Source: JAFAGX01 sp035623255
GTDB taxonomy: Bacteria; Acidobacteriota; Terriglobia; Terriglobales; Acidobacteriaceae
Reading direction: 5' to 3'
Length of the DNA: 35,261 nt
Assembly (NCBI GenBank): GCA_035623255.1
Contig: DASPTU010000063.1
Location: 1 to 35,261, forward strand
In this document: one piece after another, positions 17,630 to 24,985 of the stretch
Layout: each line of letters starts with the position of its first letter
Numbering within the stretch: position 1 is the first letter of the stretch
The notes under the pieces: model-generated
Databases searched by the model: none
Seen by the model: only the letters and a program-made list of their open reading frames with translations
What the model was told of the DNA's origin: nothing
Position numbers and translations under genes: made by a program

Positions 17630-18118
17630 TTAGTTTTTTCTCTTGCGGCAATCCTTGCAAAGCCCATAAATCTGGAATGTGTGGCGGGTGGTTTCGTAAT
17701 GATACTTACTGCCAATCTCCTGCTCGAGACGATCCACCTCCGGCGAGAAGAATTCCACCGAACTTCCGCACAGCGTGCAAACCATGTGATGATGGCTGCG
17801 ACGGTTGTATTGGTGCTCGAAGCGCGCGATTCCATCGTGAAAAGCGACCTCACTGGCCAGTCCGCATTCCGCCAGCAGCTTCAGGGTCCGATAAACTGTG
17901 GTGAATCCGATGTGCGCGTCTTTTTTCTGCACCAGGCGGTGCAGTTCGTTGGTCGAGAGGTGCTCCCGGGTTTCCAGAAACGTTCGCAGAATCGTGTCGC
18001 GCTGCGCCGTATGCTTGAGGCCAACCCGCTTAAGGTGCTGGTGCAGAATCTGCTGCGCTTCCCGCATCATCTCACGTGAGATGGTGGGCTGATCGTCGAT
18101 GCGCCTTTGCAGCATCAT
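17630..18118 (-). CDS. fur: Fur-family metalloregulator
   Basis: A DNA-binding repressor that senses metal, most likely iron. The winged helix is visible as LKHTAQRDTILRTFLE…HIGFTTVYRTLKLLAECGLA. The dimerisation domain has HHHMVCTLCG and GLCKDC (structural zinc cysteines). The sensing residues look Fur-like: the position that is Asp in PerR (IVDF) is Glu here (SVEFF), and RFEH also carries Glu, which argues for Fur over PerR. The start is uncertain. I use ATG 18118 (162 aa); ATG 18115 or TTG 18154 are alternatives, and none has a good Shine-Dalgarno. It is followed at 10 nt by the zinc-ribbon gene and is divergent from the acylase gene. A putative iron exporter (fetAB) lies 3 kb downstream on the same strand. 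Confidence 0.88.
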   Translation of the reverse strand: MMLQRRIDDQPTISREMMREAQQILHQHLKRVGLKHTAQRDTILRTFLETREHLSTNELHRLVQKKDAHIGFTTVYRTLKLLAECGLASEVAFHDGIARFEHQYNRRSHHHMVCTLCGSSVEFFSPEVDRLEQEIGSKYHYETTRHTFQIYGLCKDCRKRKN

Positions 18119-18184
18119 TAACTGAATGATACTGAGGTTTGCGAAATGCGCCAAGCGACGCCGCCAAAGACCTCACTGTCGAGA

Positions 18185-18190
18185 TAAAAT
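18185..18190 (+). promoter_or_regulatory. Candidate -10 box (TAAAAT) for the acylase gene
   Basis: TAAAAT ends 12 nt before ATG 18203. With a normal -10 to start-point distance, transcription would begin at about 18197, after GTG 18194. This favours ATG 18203 as the start and a nearly leaderless mRNA. No good -35 box is visible. Confidence 0.4.
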
Positions 18191-18202
18191 CAAGTGTCCC
18201 GT

Positions 18203-20686
18203 ATGGTAACCAGCGTTCCCGCCCATACCAATGTCCGAAGTCGGCGAAAGACCGCGGTCGCGGTTTCTTTCCTTCTCCTGCTAATTGCAGCCCTCGGTTT
18301 CGGATTGTGGCTGCGTTCCGTGGCTCATGCGGCCTTGCCGCAACTCGATGGCAAACTTCTGGTGCGGGGCTTGGTGACGCCTGTAACGGTAATCCGAGAC
18401 AATCACGGCATACCGACCATTCAAGCGGCCAACTTCGACGATCTGTTCTTCGCGCAGGGCTATGTCACCGCCCAAGACCGCCTGTTCCAGATGGATGGCA
18501 TGCGGCGCTTCGCGGCTGGCGAGTTGTCCGAAATTGTCGGGGAATCCCAACTCGACCACGATCGCCAGCAGCGAATCCTCGGCCTCACAGTTTCCGCGCG
18601 AAAAACAATCGGCACTATTACCGCCGAAGACAGGTCGCACCTTGAGGCCTACACACGAGGGGTGAACGCCTTCATCGAATCGCATCGCGATCGATTGCCA
18701 CTCGAATTTCGCATTCTGCGTTACTCCCCAAAACCATGGACGAGCGAGGACTCAGCCTTGATCGGCGCATACATGGTGGAAGATCTCAGCACCAGCCCGC
18801 GTCATGCGCTGACCCGCGAGAAGATCCTCGCCAAGCTAGGGCCGGAGCTTACTGCAGATCTCTACGTGAATTCGTCCTGGCGCGACCGGCCACCTGCCCT
18901 CGCAGAGCCTGATCTTCAACGAGAGAACGAAGTTTCCAGCAAAGAGAAATCCCTCGCGGCTTACCCCACGGACACCGGTCTTATTCGGAAATCCGTTACA
19001 CTCGACGCAAATGAAATCGCCGCCGAATTCCCGCGCCGGAACTTCTTCGATGATCCCCCGGTAGTGCTGGGATCGAACGACTGGGTAGTCTCTGGCACGC
19101 ACACCGCGACTGGAAAGCCGCTGCTCTCGAACGACATGCACCTGGGACATCAGATGCCCAACCTATGGTTCGCCGCCCACCTCCGTTGCGGCGACTTCGA
19201 TGTCGCGGGTGTAACGCTGCCCGGATACCCCTACGTTATCGTCGGTCACAATCAGCGCATCGCCTGGGGGTTTACCAACGTTGGCCCAACCGTCGAAGAC
19301 GTATACGTCGAAACTTTTAACGGTTCGGGCGAATACCTAACTCCGGATGGGTGGAAACAGCCCGAGCGCCGACAGGAAATCATCCATGTGAAAGGCAAGC
19401 CGGACGTGAGCATCGAAGTTCTGCTCACGCGTCACGGACCAATCGTAACCGACCTTGTCCGCGGAGAAACGCGCAAACTGGCCCTGCGCTGGACTCTTTA
19501 TGACGGCATCCGCAACCCTTTCTTCGCCGTTGATTCCGCGCACAACTGGGAAGAATTCCAGCGTGCCTTCTCGCAATTCGACGCTCCCGGACAAAACGTA
19601 ATCTACGCCGATGTCGACGGCAACATCGGTTACCACACAACCGGCAAAATTCCCACCCGCGCGTCCGGCGACGGCAGTCTGCCGGAAGATGGCAGTGACA
19701 ACTCGCACGAGTGGATTGGCTACGTGCCATTTGAGAAACTGCCTAGCGTCTTCAATCCTTCTTCCGGAATTATTGGCACGGCAAACGGCCGCATTACCCC
19801 TGACAATTATCCATATTCGCTAAGTGTCGAATGGGAAGCCCCTTGGAGAACCGCACGCATTTACCAGGTTCTCGAATCAGGCAAGAAATTTTTGCCGCAG
19901 GATATGCTTGCGCTTCAGACTGACATCTATTCCGCAATGGACAAGTTTTTCGCCGATCGATTTGTCTACGCCGTCGATCACGCCCAGAATCCCTCCACCC
20001 GCGCCAAAGCTGCCGTCGACATCTTGCGCCAATGGGACGGGCGAATGACCGCGGACTCTGCGGCTCCCACGATTGCGGTGCGTTCCCGAGAAGAACTTCA
20101 ACGGCTGCTGCTTGAGCCGAAGCTCGGTCCTGCCCCGAAGGATGGCGGTCCACGCTCATCCGGCCTCAACTGGAAAAGCTATAGATGGTCGATGGAAACA
20201 GTGTGGCTCGACAACGTGGTCGCGCGTCAGCCCAAGCGCTGGCTGCCCGATGCATACTCGAATTATGATGCCCTGCTCGCCGCTGCGGTACAAGCGGCCA
20301 TCAGCGATCCGGCTGCTCCACAGGAGCTGAAGCTATGGCGATGGGGAGCCCACAATTCCGTCGATATCCAGAATCCGGTCCTTGGCCAGATTCCAATCCT
20401 GAAGCGTTGGACCGGACCCGGCCTGCGAGAGCAATCGGGCAGCCCTTACACGGTAAAAGCCGCCGAGCATACTTATGGACCTTCCGAGCGGATCACCGTG
20501 AATCTCGCCGACCTGGATCAATCCACCCTGAACCTGGTAACCGGCGAGGCCGGCAATTTTCCCAGTCCCTATTACCTGGACCAGTGGGATGCCTGGTATA
20601 GGAACTTCACGTTTCCGTGGCCGTATTCAGCAGACGCCGTTGAGAAGACTGCAATGAACCGATTGATCCTGGATCCCGAGAAATGA
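18203..20686 (+). CDS. Penicillin acylase-family (Ntn) amidohydrolase
   Basis: A secreted or membrane-anchored enzyme of the penicillin/acyl-homoserine-lactone acylase family, which cleaves amide bonds after self-processing. The 827-aa precursor has an N-terminal hydrophobic segment at about 20-38 (VAVSFLLLLIAALGFGLWLR). The alpha-chain region includes VIRDNHGIPTIQAANFDDLFFAQGY (split here as VIRDNHGIP and DDLFFAQGY). The self-cleavage site precedes Ser291 in VLGSNDWVVSG, whose Ser becomes the N-terminal nucleophile. Further family segments are NDMHLGH, GYPYVIVGHNQRIAWGFTNV and GQNVIYADVDGNIGYHTTG. Start ATG 18203 is preferred over GTG 18194. It stands alone, divergent from fur and convergent with the propeller gene (8 nt between stops). 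The substrate is unknown; quorum-signal or beta-lactam cleavage would be conjecture. Confidence 0.92.
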   Translation: MVTSVPAHTNVRSRRKTAVAVSFLLLLIAALGFGLWLRSVAHAALPQLDGKLLVRGLVTPVTVIRDNHGIPTIQAANFDDLFFAQGYVTAQDRLFQMDGMRRFAAGELSEIVGESQLDHDRQQRILGLTVSARKTIGTITAEDRSHLEAYTRGVNAFIESHRDRLPLEFRILRYSPKPWTSEDSALIGAYMVEDLSTSPRHALTREKILAKLGPELTADLYVNSSWRDRPPALAEPDLQRENEVSSKEKSLAAYPTDTGLIRKSVTLDANEIAAEFPRRNFFDDPPVVLGSNDWVVSGTHTATGKPLLSNDMHLGHQMPNLWFAAHLRCGDFDVAGVTLPGYPYVIVGHNQRIAWGFTNVGPTVEDVYVETFNGSGEYLTPDGWKQPERRQEIIHVKGKPDVSIEVLLTRHGPIVTDLVRGETRKLALRWTLYDGIRNPFFAVDSAHNWEEFQRAFSQFDAPGQNVIYADVDGNIGYHTTGKIPTRASGDGSLPEDGSDNSHEWIGYVPFEKLPSVFNPSSGIIGTANGRITPDNYPYSLSVEWEAPWRTARIYQVLESGKKFLPQDMLALQTDIYSAMDKFFADRFVYAVDHAQNPSTRAKAAVDILRQWDGRMTADSAAPTIAVRSREELQRLLLEPKLGPAPKDGGPRSSGLNWKSYRWSMETVWLDNVVARQPKRWLPDAYSNYDALLAAAVQAAISDPAAPQELKLWRWGAHNSVDIQNPVLGQIPILKRWTGPGLREQSGSPYTVKAAEHTYGPSERITVNLADLDQSTLNLVTGEAGNFPSPYYLDQWDAWYRNFTFPWPYSADAVEKTAMNRLILDPEK

Positions 20687-20694
20687 CTCACGTT

Positions 20695-22038
20695 TTAGTC
20701 GACAGGGGGATCCACTAGTTTGACATCGTACGACTGGCCTACGATATTGTCGGTTATGCCGAGACTGTTGTTGCGATTGTACGGCGGGACGAACAAGCGG
20801 TCAGTGGTCGTATCGTAAATCTGAAACCGCCCGCCTTGGCACACATACACCACAGTCCGCCCCGTAATCGGCTGGATGCCGGTCGCATCTCCGGTCTCCG
20901 GCGGGATCACAATCTGCGAGTTCAGCGTATTGAAGATCGACAAGCAGCCACGCACCTCGCCTCCGGAGACATTGATGCTGGTGCAACTCCGCGCACCGAT
21001 GAATAGCTGCCCATCGGCCCCCATCTGCATGCGGTCATGGTAGCCGTCTGTGATCAATATTGGACTAGTGTTGAGTCTGACCAGTGAGTTTGCATCCACC
21101 AGATTCAGCGTTCCACAGGTAGCCGCCGCGGTTCCTGCCGGACAAGCGGTATGCGGTGGTGTCCCGGCAACGTAAAGCGTATTTCCGTTCAAGAGCGCGT
21201 AGGATGCGCCGCTAAGTGGGGTTGTCGGTCCCGGCCCGGAGTTCCCGATAGTAAAGCCGGTAACCCCAGCGGTAGAGCCACCACACTCGGCGCCGCAATT
21301 GAAAACAAATGCAGTGGTGTTACTGGTAAAAATAGCCCACGCTGGACGATCGAATCCCGCGACTTCGGTTGTGACTTGGTTTGCTACACCAATGAGGGCC
21401 GTGCTGATCACAGTCATCGTATTGGAGTTGTCGCTAAACACGAGAATGTGGGTGCCGTCCGGACTACCAACGATGTAATGCGCTGCCGGCAATGGAATCG
21501 TTGCGATAATGCCCCCGGTCCCCAAGTTCATGGCAATAACAGCACCTGGTTCCTGGCCGGTCACGGGAGCTGAAGGTATGGCTGCATAGGCACTTACACC
21601 GTCCTTGGCAATAAACATGCTCTCCGTCAAACCCGGGAGTGTAATGGTTGGCACGGACGTGCTGCTACCGCTAATCGTGGCGATTGCTTCGGTTGTGTTA
21701 TCGACCACCGAAACTGTGTTTCCTGTTGGGCTGAACACCATTGTTCGGGATAAGTCTGGGGAAACCACCATCATGCTCGGCTGATCGGAGTCGCCCAGAA
21801 GACCGATGGTGGAAAAGGAAACGATGTCCTTTTGCGCGTCAACGATGTTGATCACAGGTACACCGCCAGCCCCGCTGGGAAAAAGAGGGTTGGAGACAAA
21901 AGCGCGAAACTTGAGCCCGCTTACCCTGTGCTGATTGGTGGCAGACTTCTTGCTACCACAGGACACAGTTCCCACACTTAATGCAGCGAGCGTAACCCAG
22001 CCGATGTACCTTTTTTTCACACCTGGGACGAAGAACAT
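20695..22038 (-). CDS. Secreted beta-propeller-like protein of unknown function
   Basis: A 447-aa exported protein. After the charged start MFFVPGVKKRYIG comes a hydrophobic segment (WVTLAALSVGTVSC) ending at Cys27. The sequence before this Cys (TVSC) is only a weak lipobox, so both lipoprotein and ordinary signal peptide are possible. The rest repeats short units with a YVTN/WD40-like feel: SPDLSRTMVFSPTGNTVSVVD, SPDGTHILVFSDNSNTMTVI, GNTLYVAGT and GADGQLFIGA. These suggest a seven-bladed propeller. No enzyme motif is visible. ATG 22038 follows a perfect TATAAT on the minus strand. The stop lies 8 nt from that of the convergent acylase gene. Confidence 0.75.
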   Translation of the reverse strand: MFFVPGVKKRYIGWVTLAALSVGTVSCGSKKSATNQHRVSGLKFRAFVSNPLFPSGAGGVPVINIVDAQKDIVSFSTIGLLGDSDQPSMMVVSPDLSRTMVFSPTGNTVSVVDNTTEAIATISGSSTSVPTITLPGLTESMFIAKDGVSAYAAIPSAPVTGQEPGAVIAMNLGTGGIIATIPLPAAHYIVGSPDGTHILVFSDNSNTMTVISTALIGVANQVTTEVAGFDRPAWAIFTSNTTAFVFNCGAECGGSTAGVTGFTIGNSGPGPTTPLSGASYALLNGNTLYVAGTPPHTACPAGTAAATCGTLNLVDANSLVRLNTSPILITDGYHDRMQMGADGQLFIGARSCTSINVSGGEVRGCLSIFNTLNSQIVIPPETGDATGIQPITGRTVVYVCQGGRFQIYDTTTDRLFVPPYNRNNSLGITDNIVGQSYDVKLVDPPVD

Positions 22039-22070
22039 CAGGGATAAGAATTGAGATGCGAGAAAGTCGG

Positions 22071-22076
22071 ATTATA
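22071..22076 (-). promoter_or_regulatory. -10 box (TATAAT) for the propeller gene
   Basis: A perfect TATAAT on the minus strand ends 32 nt before the start at 22038, giving a leader of about 25 nt. The best -35 match (TTGTCA, 22091-22096) is only 14 nt away, which is shorter than normal. Confidence 0.5.
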
Positions 22077-22093
22077 ACAGAGCCGCATCCTGA

Positions 22094-22127
22094 CAAATTG
22101 CGTAAGCCGCTCGAATCAAGCAATTTG
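22094..22127. repeat. 8-bp inverted repeat between divergent genes
   Basis: CAAATTGC (22094-22101) and GCAATTTG (22120-22127) are perfect complements with an 18-nt spacer. They sit between the propeller promoter and the methyltransferase/MTHFR gene. It may be a regulator binding site or a leader hairpin; it matches no SAM, SAH or cobalamin riboswitch that I know. Confidence 0.45.
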
Positions 22128-22183
22128 CAGGCCTCCAGGAAGCTCAAGTGCAAGAACCCCATTGATCCTGTATCCTCAATCAC

Positions 22184-24043
22184 ATGGCTGGCGACCTGCT
22201 TTCTCGGATGAAACAAGGGCCGGTGCTCTGCGACGGGGCCATGGGAACACTTCTGTATTCCAAGGGAATCTTCATTAACCGATGTTACGACGAACTGACC
22301 GTTTCGCAGCCGGATCTGATCCGGGGCATCCATCACGAATACTTGCAGGCTGGCGCCGAAATCATTGAGACCAATACGTTTGGGGCAAATTCCTTCCGTC
22401 TGGCACGGCACAGTCTTGCCGACAAGGTGCGCGACATCAATCTCGCAGGTGCCAAGGTCGCGCGTGAAGCCGCCAAGAGCTTTGATGTTTGGGTCGGCGG
22501 GTCAGTAGGTCCGTTGGGCGTACGCATCGAACCCCTGGGCAAGACCTCGTTCGAAGAGGCGCGAGCGGCTTTTCGCGAACAAATCTCGGCCCTGGTCGAT
22601 GGCGGGATCGACTTGGTCATCCTTGAAACCTTCGGCTATCTGGAGGAATTGCGCCAGGCGATTCTCGCCGCCCGTGATGTGAATCCCAAAATTCCGGTCG
22701 TTGCACAGGTAACAATTGACGAAGATGGCAACTGCTTGGACGGCTCCACGCCCGAGTTATTCACCCCAAAGCTGGAAGAGTGGGGGTCCGATGTTATCGG
22801 TTGTAACTGCAGCGTCGGCCCGGTCGCCATGCTGGAGGTGATTGAGCGCATGCGAGCCCTGACGTCCCTGCCTTTAGCTGCGCAACCTAACGCCGGAATT
22901 CCGCGATCCGTCGAAGGACGCAACATTTACCTCTGTTCGCCGGAATATATGGCGAGTTATGCCCGCAAATTTGCCGCCTCAGGCGTGCGTCTTGTCGGGG
23001 GTTGTTGCGGAACCACCCCGGCCCACATACGCGTCATGAAATCCGCCCTGCGTGTCAGTGAAGCCCGCGCGAAAACTGCAGAGGTCTCAGCTGCCGCTCA
23101 ACCCAAACCGTTGGCGGCTCCGGCTGTGCCTCTTGAACAGCGGTCCCGATTAGGGGCGAAACTCGCCGCCGGCGAATTCGTCACCATGGTTGAGATCGTT
23201 CCGCCCAAGGGAATCGACGTTCGTAAAGAAGTTGAAGGAGCACGTTTCCTGAAGTCTGTTGGCGTTGATGGCATCAACATCCCCGACAGCCCGCGCGCCT
23301 CAGCACGCATGAGCAATCAGGCGCTCTCGCTTCTGGTGCAAAAGGAAGTTGGTATTGAGACCATCCTGCATTACACCTGCCGTGACCGTAATGTTCTGTG
23401 CATTCAATCCGACTTGCTGGGCGCCGCCGCCATGGGTCTTCGCAACTTGATTTGCATCACCGGTGACCCTCCGAAAATGGGCAACTATCCCGATGCCACG
23501 GCCGTGTTTGACGTGGATTCGATTGGATTGGTGAACATCGTGCGCAACCTGAACCACGGCCGCGATATTGGCGATAATCCCCTTGGAGCTGGTACGGCAT
23601 TTGTCATTGGCGTAGGTGCGAACCCCGGCGTTCCCAACATCGACGAGGAGATTCGCCGCTTCGAGTACAAAGTGCAGGCAGGCGCCGAGTACGTTGTCAC
23701 TCAGCCGGTCTTCGACCTCGGGTTGCTCGAAAGCTTTTTACGTCGGATCGAGCATTGCCGCATCCCGGTCGTAGTAGGGATTTGGCCCTTGGTCAGCCTC
23801 CGCAATGCTGAATTCATGAAGAACGAATTGCGCGTCTCCGTCCCGGATTCGGTTCTCGAACGCATGAGCCGGGCTCCAACTCCCGAAGCCGCACGCGAAG
23901 AAGGAATTGCCATCGCGCGTGAGATGCTGATGGCCGCCCGCAGCATGGTGCAAGGCGCTCAGATCAGCGCCCCTCTGGGTAAATATGCGGCAGCTGTCGA
24001 TGTGCTCGAAGCCCTCGGCTCCGTTCGTTCCACTTCGGTCTGA
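22184..24043 (+). CDS. Bifunctional homocysteine S-methyltransferase / methylenetetrahydrofolate reductase
   Basis: A two-domain methionine-cycle enzyme, 619 aa, like B. subtilis YitJ. Residues ~1-295 form the Zn-dependent homocysteine methyltransferase barrel: LCDGAMGTLL, ETNTFGANSFRL, and the zinc cysteines C209 (GCNCSVGP) and C274/C275 (VGGCCGTTP). A linker rich in Ala/Pro joins it to residues ~320-605, the MetF domain (MVEIVPPKG, HYTCRDRN, NLICITGDPP, YVVTQPVFD). The cobalamin-binding and reactivation modules of MetH are absent, so the methyl acceptor chemistry may differ from MetH or depend on other proteins. ATG 22184 has no Shine-Dalgarno, and a TATCCT hexamer ends 7 nt upstream, suggesting a leaderless transcript. 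xseB follows after 86 nt. Confidence 0.92.
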   Translation: MAGDLLSRMKQGPVLCDGAMGTLLYSKGIFINRCYDELTVSQPDLIRGIHHEYLQAGAEIIETNTFGANSFRLARHSLADKVRDINLAGAKVAREAAKSFDVWVGGSVGPLGVRIEPLGKTSFEEARAAFREQISALVDGGIDLVILETFGYLEELRQAILAARDVNPKIPVVAQVTIDEDGNCLDGSTPELFTPKLEEWGSDVIGCNCSVGPVAMLEVIERMRALTSLPLAAQPNAGIPRSVEGRNIYLCSPEYMASYARKFAASGVRLVGGCCGTTPAHIRVMKSALRVSEARAKTAEVSAAAQPKPLAAPAVPLEQRSRLGAKLAAGEFVTMVEIVPPKGIDVRKEVEGARFLKSVGVDGINIPDSPRASARMSNQALSLLVQKEVGIETILHYTCRDRNVLCIQSDLLGAAAMGLRNLICITGDPPKMGNYPDATAVFDVDSIGLVNIVRNLNHGRDIGDNPLGAGTAFVIGVGANPGVPNIDEEIRRFEYKVQAGAEYVVTQPVFDLGLLESFLRRIEHCRIPVVVGIWPLVSLRNAEFMKNELRVSVPDSVLERMSRAPTPEAAREEGIAIAREMLMAARSMVQGAQISAPLGKYAAAVDVLEALGSVRSTSV

Positions 24044-24105
24044 GCGGCTGTAAATTTTCGTTAATCCACACTGTTTTGTTAGACACACCGCTTTGTGATG
24101 TGGAT

Positions 24106-24111
24106 TACAAT
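24106..24111 (+). promoter_or_regulatory. Candidate -10 box (TACAAT) before xseB
   Basis: TACAAT is followed almost at once by the xseB Shine-Dalgarno (AGGAGGA, 24114-24120). A start point 6-7 nt downstream would fall inside that site, so either the promoter or the ribosome site is probably not used in the way drawn. The flanking 11-mer is shared with nrdR. Confidence 0.3.
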
Positions 24112-24129
24112 GCAGGAGGAGCTATCCCT

Positions 24130-24369
24130 TTGCCGAAGTTTGAAGATTGCCTCCAGCGTCTGGAGAAAATTGTCCAGGAGTTGGAAAAGGGTGAAGTACC
24201 CCTGGAGAAGTCCCTTACGCTGTTCGAAGAGGGAATGCAGCTTTCATCGGCCTGCCGCAAGGAACTGGAGCAGGCGGAAGGCAAAGTCGAGATTCTGCTC
24301 AAGCAGAATGGCAAGCTCCAGGCTGAGTCGTTTGAGCCCATGACCGAGGTCCCGTCGGGCCGCAAGTAA
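24130..24369 (+). CDS. xseB: Exodeoxyribonuclease VII small subunit
   Basis: The small helical subunit of exonuclease VII, which degrades single-stranded DNA together with XseA. The family pattern is clear: PKFEDCLQRLEKIVQELEKG, then EVPLEKSLTLFEEGMQLSSAC and LEQAEGKVEILL. The frame opens at TTG 24076, but TTG 24130 gives a 79-aa product of normal length and has AGGAGG about 10 nt upstream, so it is preferred. The large subunit gene xseA is not in the window. The order xseB - (receiver) - ispA recalls the widespread xseB-ispA pairing, here with one gene inserted. Confidence 0.9.
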   Translation: MPKFEDCLQRLEKIVQELEKGEVPLEKSLTLFEEGMQLSSACRKELEQAEGKVEILLKQNGKLQAESFEPMTEVPSGRK

Positions 24370-24410
24370 CGTCGCCTCGGTGGCTCGCCGCGTTAGTATC
24401 GTCTGCCGCT

Positions 24411-24430
24411 GCCCCAAGGTCCGTTGGGGC
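24411..24430. repeat. 7-bp hairpin downstream of xseB
   Basis: GCCCCAA (24411-24417) and TTGGGGC (24424-24430) enclose a 6-nt loop between xseB and the receiver gene. There is no T-run, so it is not a classical terminator; it may weaken read-through or be incidental. Confidence 0.4.
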
Positions 24431-24478
24431 TGCCGCAGCCACTGAGTACCGTGATCAGCGGTAGAAGCCCGAGGAAGT

Positions 24479-24850
24479 ATGCAGCCCCAGGATTTGATTC
24501 TCCTGCAGTGCGACTCCGATGTCGCACAGTCTCTCATTTCTGCTCTGAGCAGTGCGTTTCGTTCTGTTCATCATGTGAGGTCGCTTGACGAACTCCGCAC
24601 CAGCATCGCGAAACATCGGGCTACCATTGCGATTCTCGACATCGAGAATGCTACCTTGCGGGATGTAGAGCATTTGGCGCGCGAGTTTCCGGGCGCGTCT
24701 ATCGTATGTACTCACCGCTGCGCTGACGAGGAAATGTGGACAGCAGCGCTGAGCGCCGGGGCCTCCGACCTTGTCCATCCCTCCGATACGCGCGGCATTG
24801 TCCAGGCCGCACTGAAAAACGGAGTGGGGTCTCGCATCGCCGCGGCATAA
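24479..24850 (+). CDS. Stand-alone, degenerate receiver-domain protein
   Basis: A 123-aa protein with the outline of a CheY-like receiver. Strand 1 is LILLQCDSD with acidic residues at 12 and 14. Strand 3 is IAILDIEN, with an Asp where the phosphate acceptor would be. VCTHR carries the strand-4 Thr, and GASDLVHPSD stands where the conserved Lys-Pro should be. The Lys appears replaced by His, so normal phosphorylation may be lost or altered. No output domain is attached. ATG 24479 has GAGGA 4-5 nt upstream. It lies between xseB and ispA, all on the plus strand, with no histidine kinase nearby. The receiver assignment is a fold-level inference from pattern. Confidence 0.65.
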   Translation: MQPQDLILLQCDSDVAQSLISALSSAFRSVHHVRSLDELRTSIAKHRATIAILDIENATLRDVEHLAREFPGASIVCTHRCADEEMWTAALSAGASDLVHPSDTRGIVQAALKNGVGSRIAAA

Positions 24851-24861
24851 GCGGGATCGAT

Positions 24862-24876
24862 TTGCCTTGAAGGCAA
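24862..24876. repeat. 15-nt palindrome upstream of ispA
   Basis: TTGCCTT-G-AAGGCAA is a perfect 7-bp dyad with a single central base, starting 11 nt after the receiver-gene stop. Its symmetry is more like a protein binding site than a terminator, as no T-run follows. Confidence 0.4.
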
Positions 24877-24940
24877 GAAGCACTGGGCTCGGACGATTAA
24901 GAGCACCTCTCTGCGAAATAAGCGAGATTCGCCGTTTAAG

Positions 24941-24977
24941 GGGACAACCTGTCCCTGTCGTGTCGCCTTGCTATACT
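24941..24977 (+). promoter_or_regulatory. ispA promoter region: dyad plus -10 box
   Basis: TATACT (24972-24977) ends 8 nt before the ispA ATG. About 17 nt further upstream, where a -35 box would lie, is a dyad GGGACA (24941-24946) / TGTCCC (24950-24955) with a 3-nt centre. The arrangement suggests a promoter overlapped by an operator, with a leaderless mRNA. The -35 itself is poor. Confidence 0.45.
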
Positions 24978-24985
24978 CACCGGAC

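Noticed and set aside
17630..18118. PerR instead of Fur
   Set aside because: The residue corresponding to the oxidation-sensing PerR Asp is Glu here (SVEFF), which fits Fur. This rests on alignment by eye.
22039..22183. SAM, SAH or cobalamin riboswitch before the methionine-cycle gene
   Set aside because: None of the conserved core strings of these classes is present; only a simple 8-bp dyad is seen.
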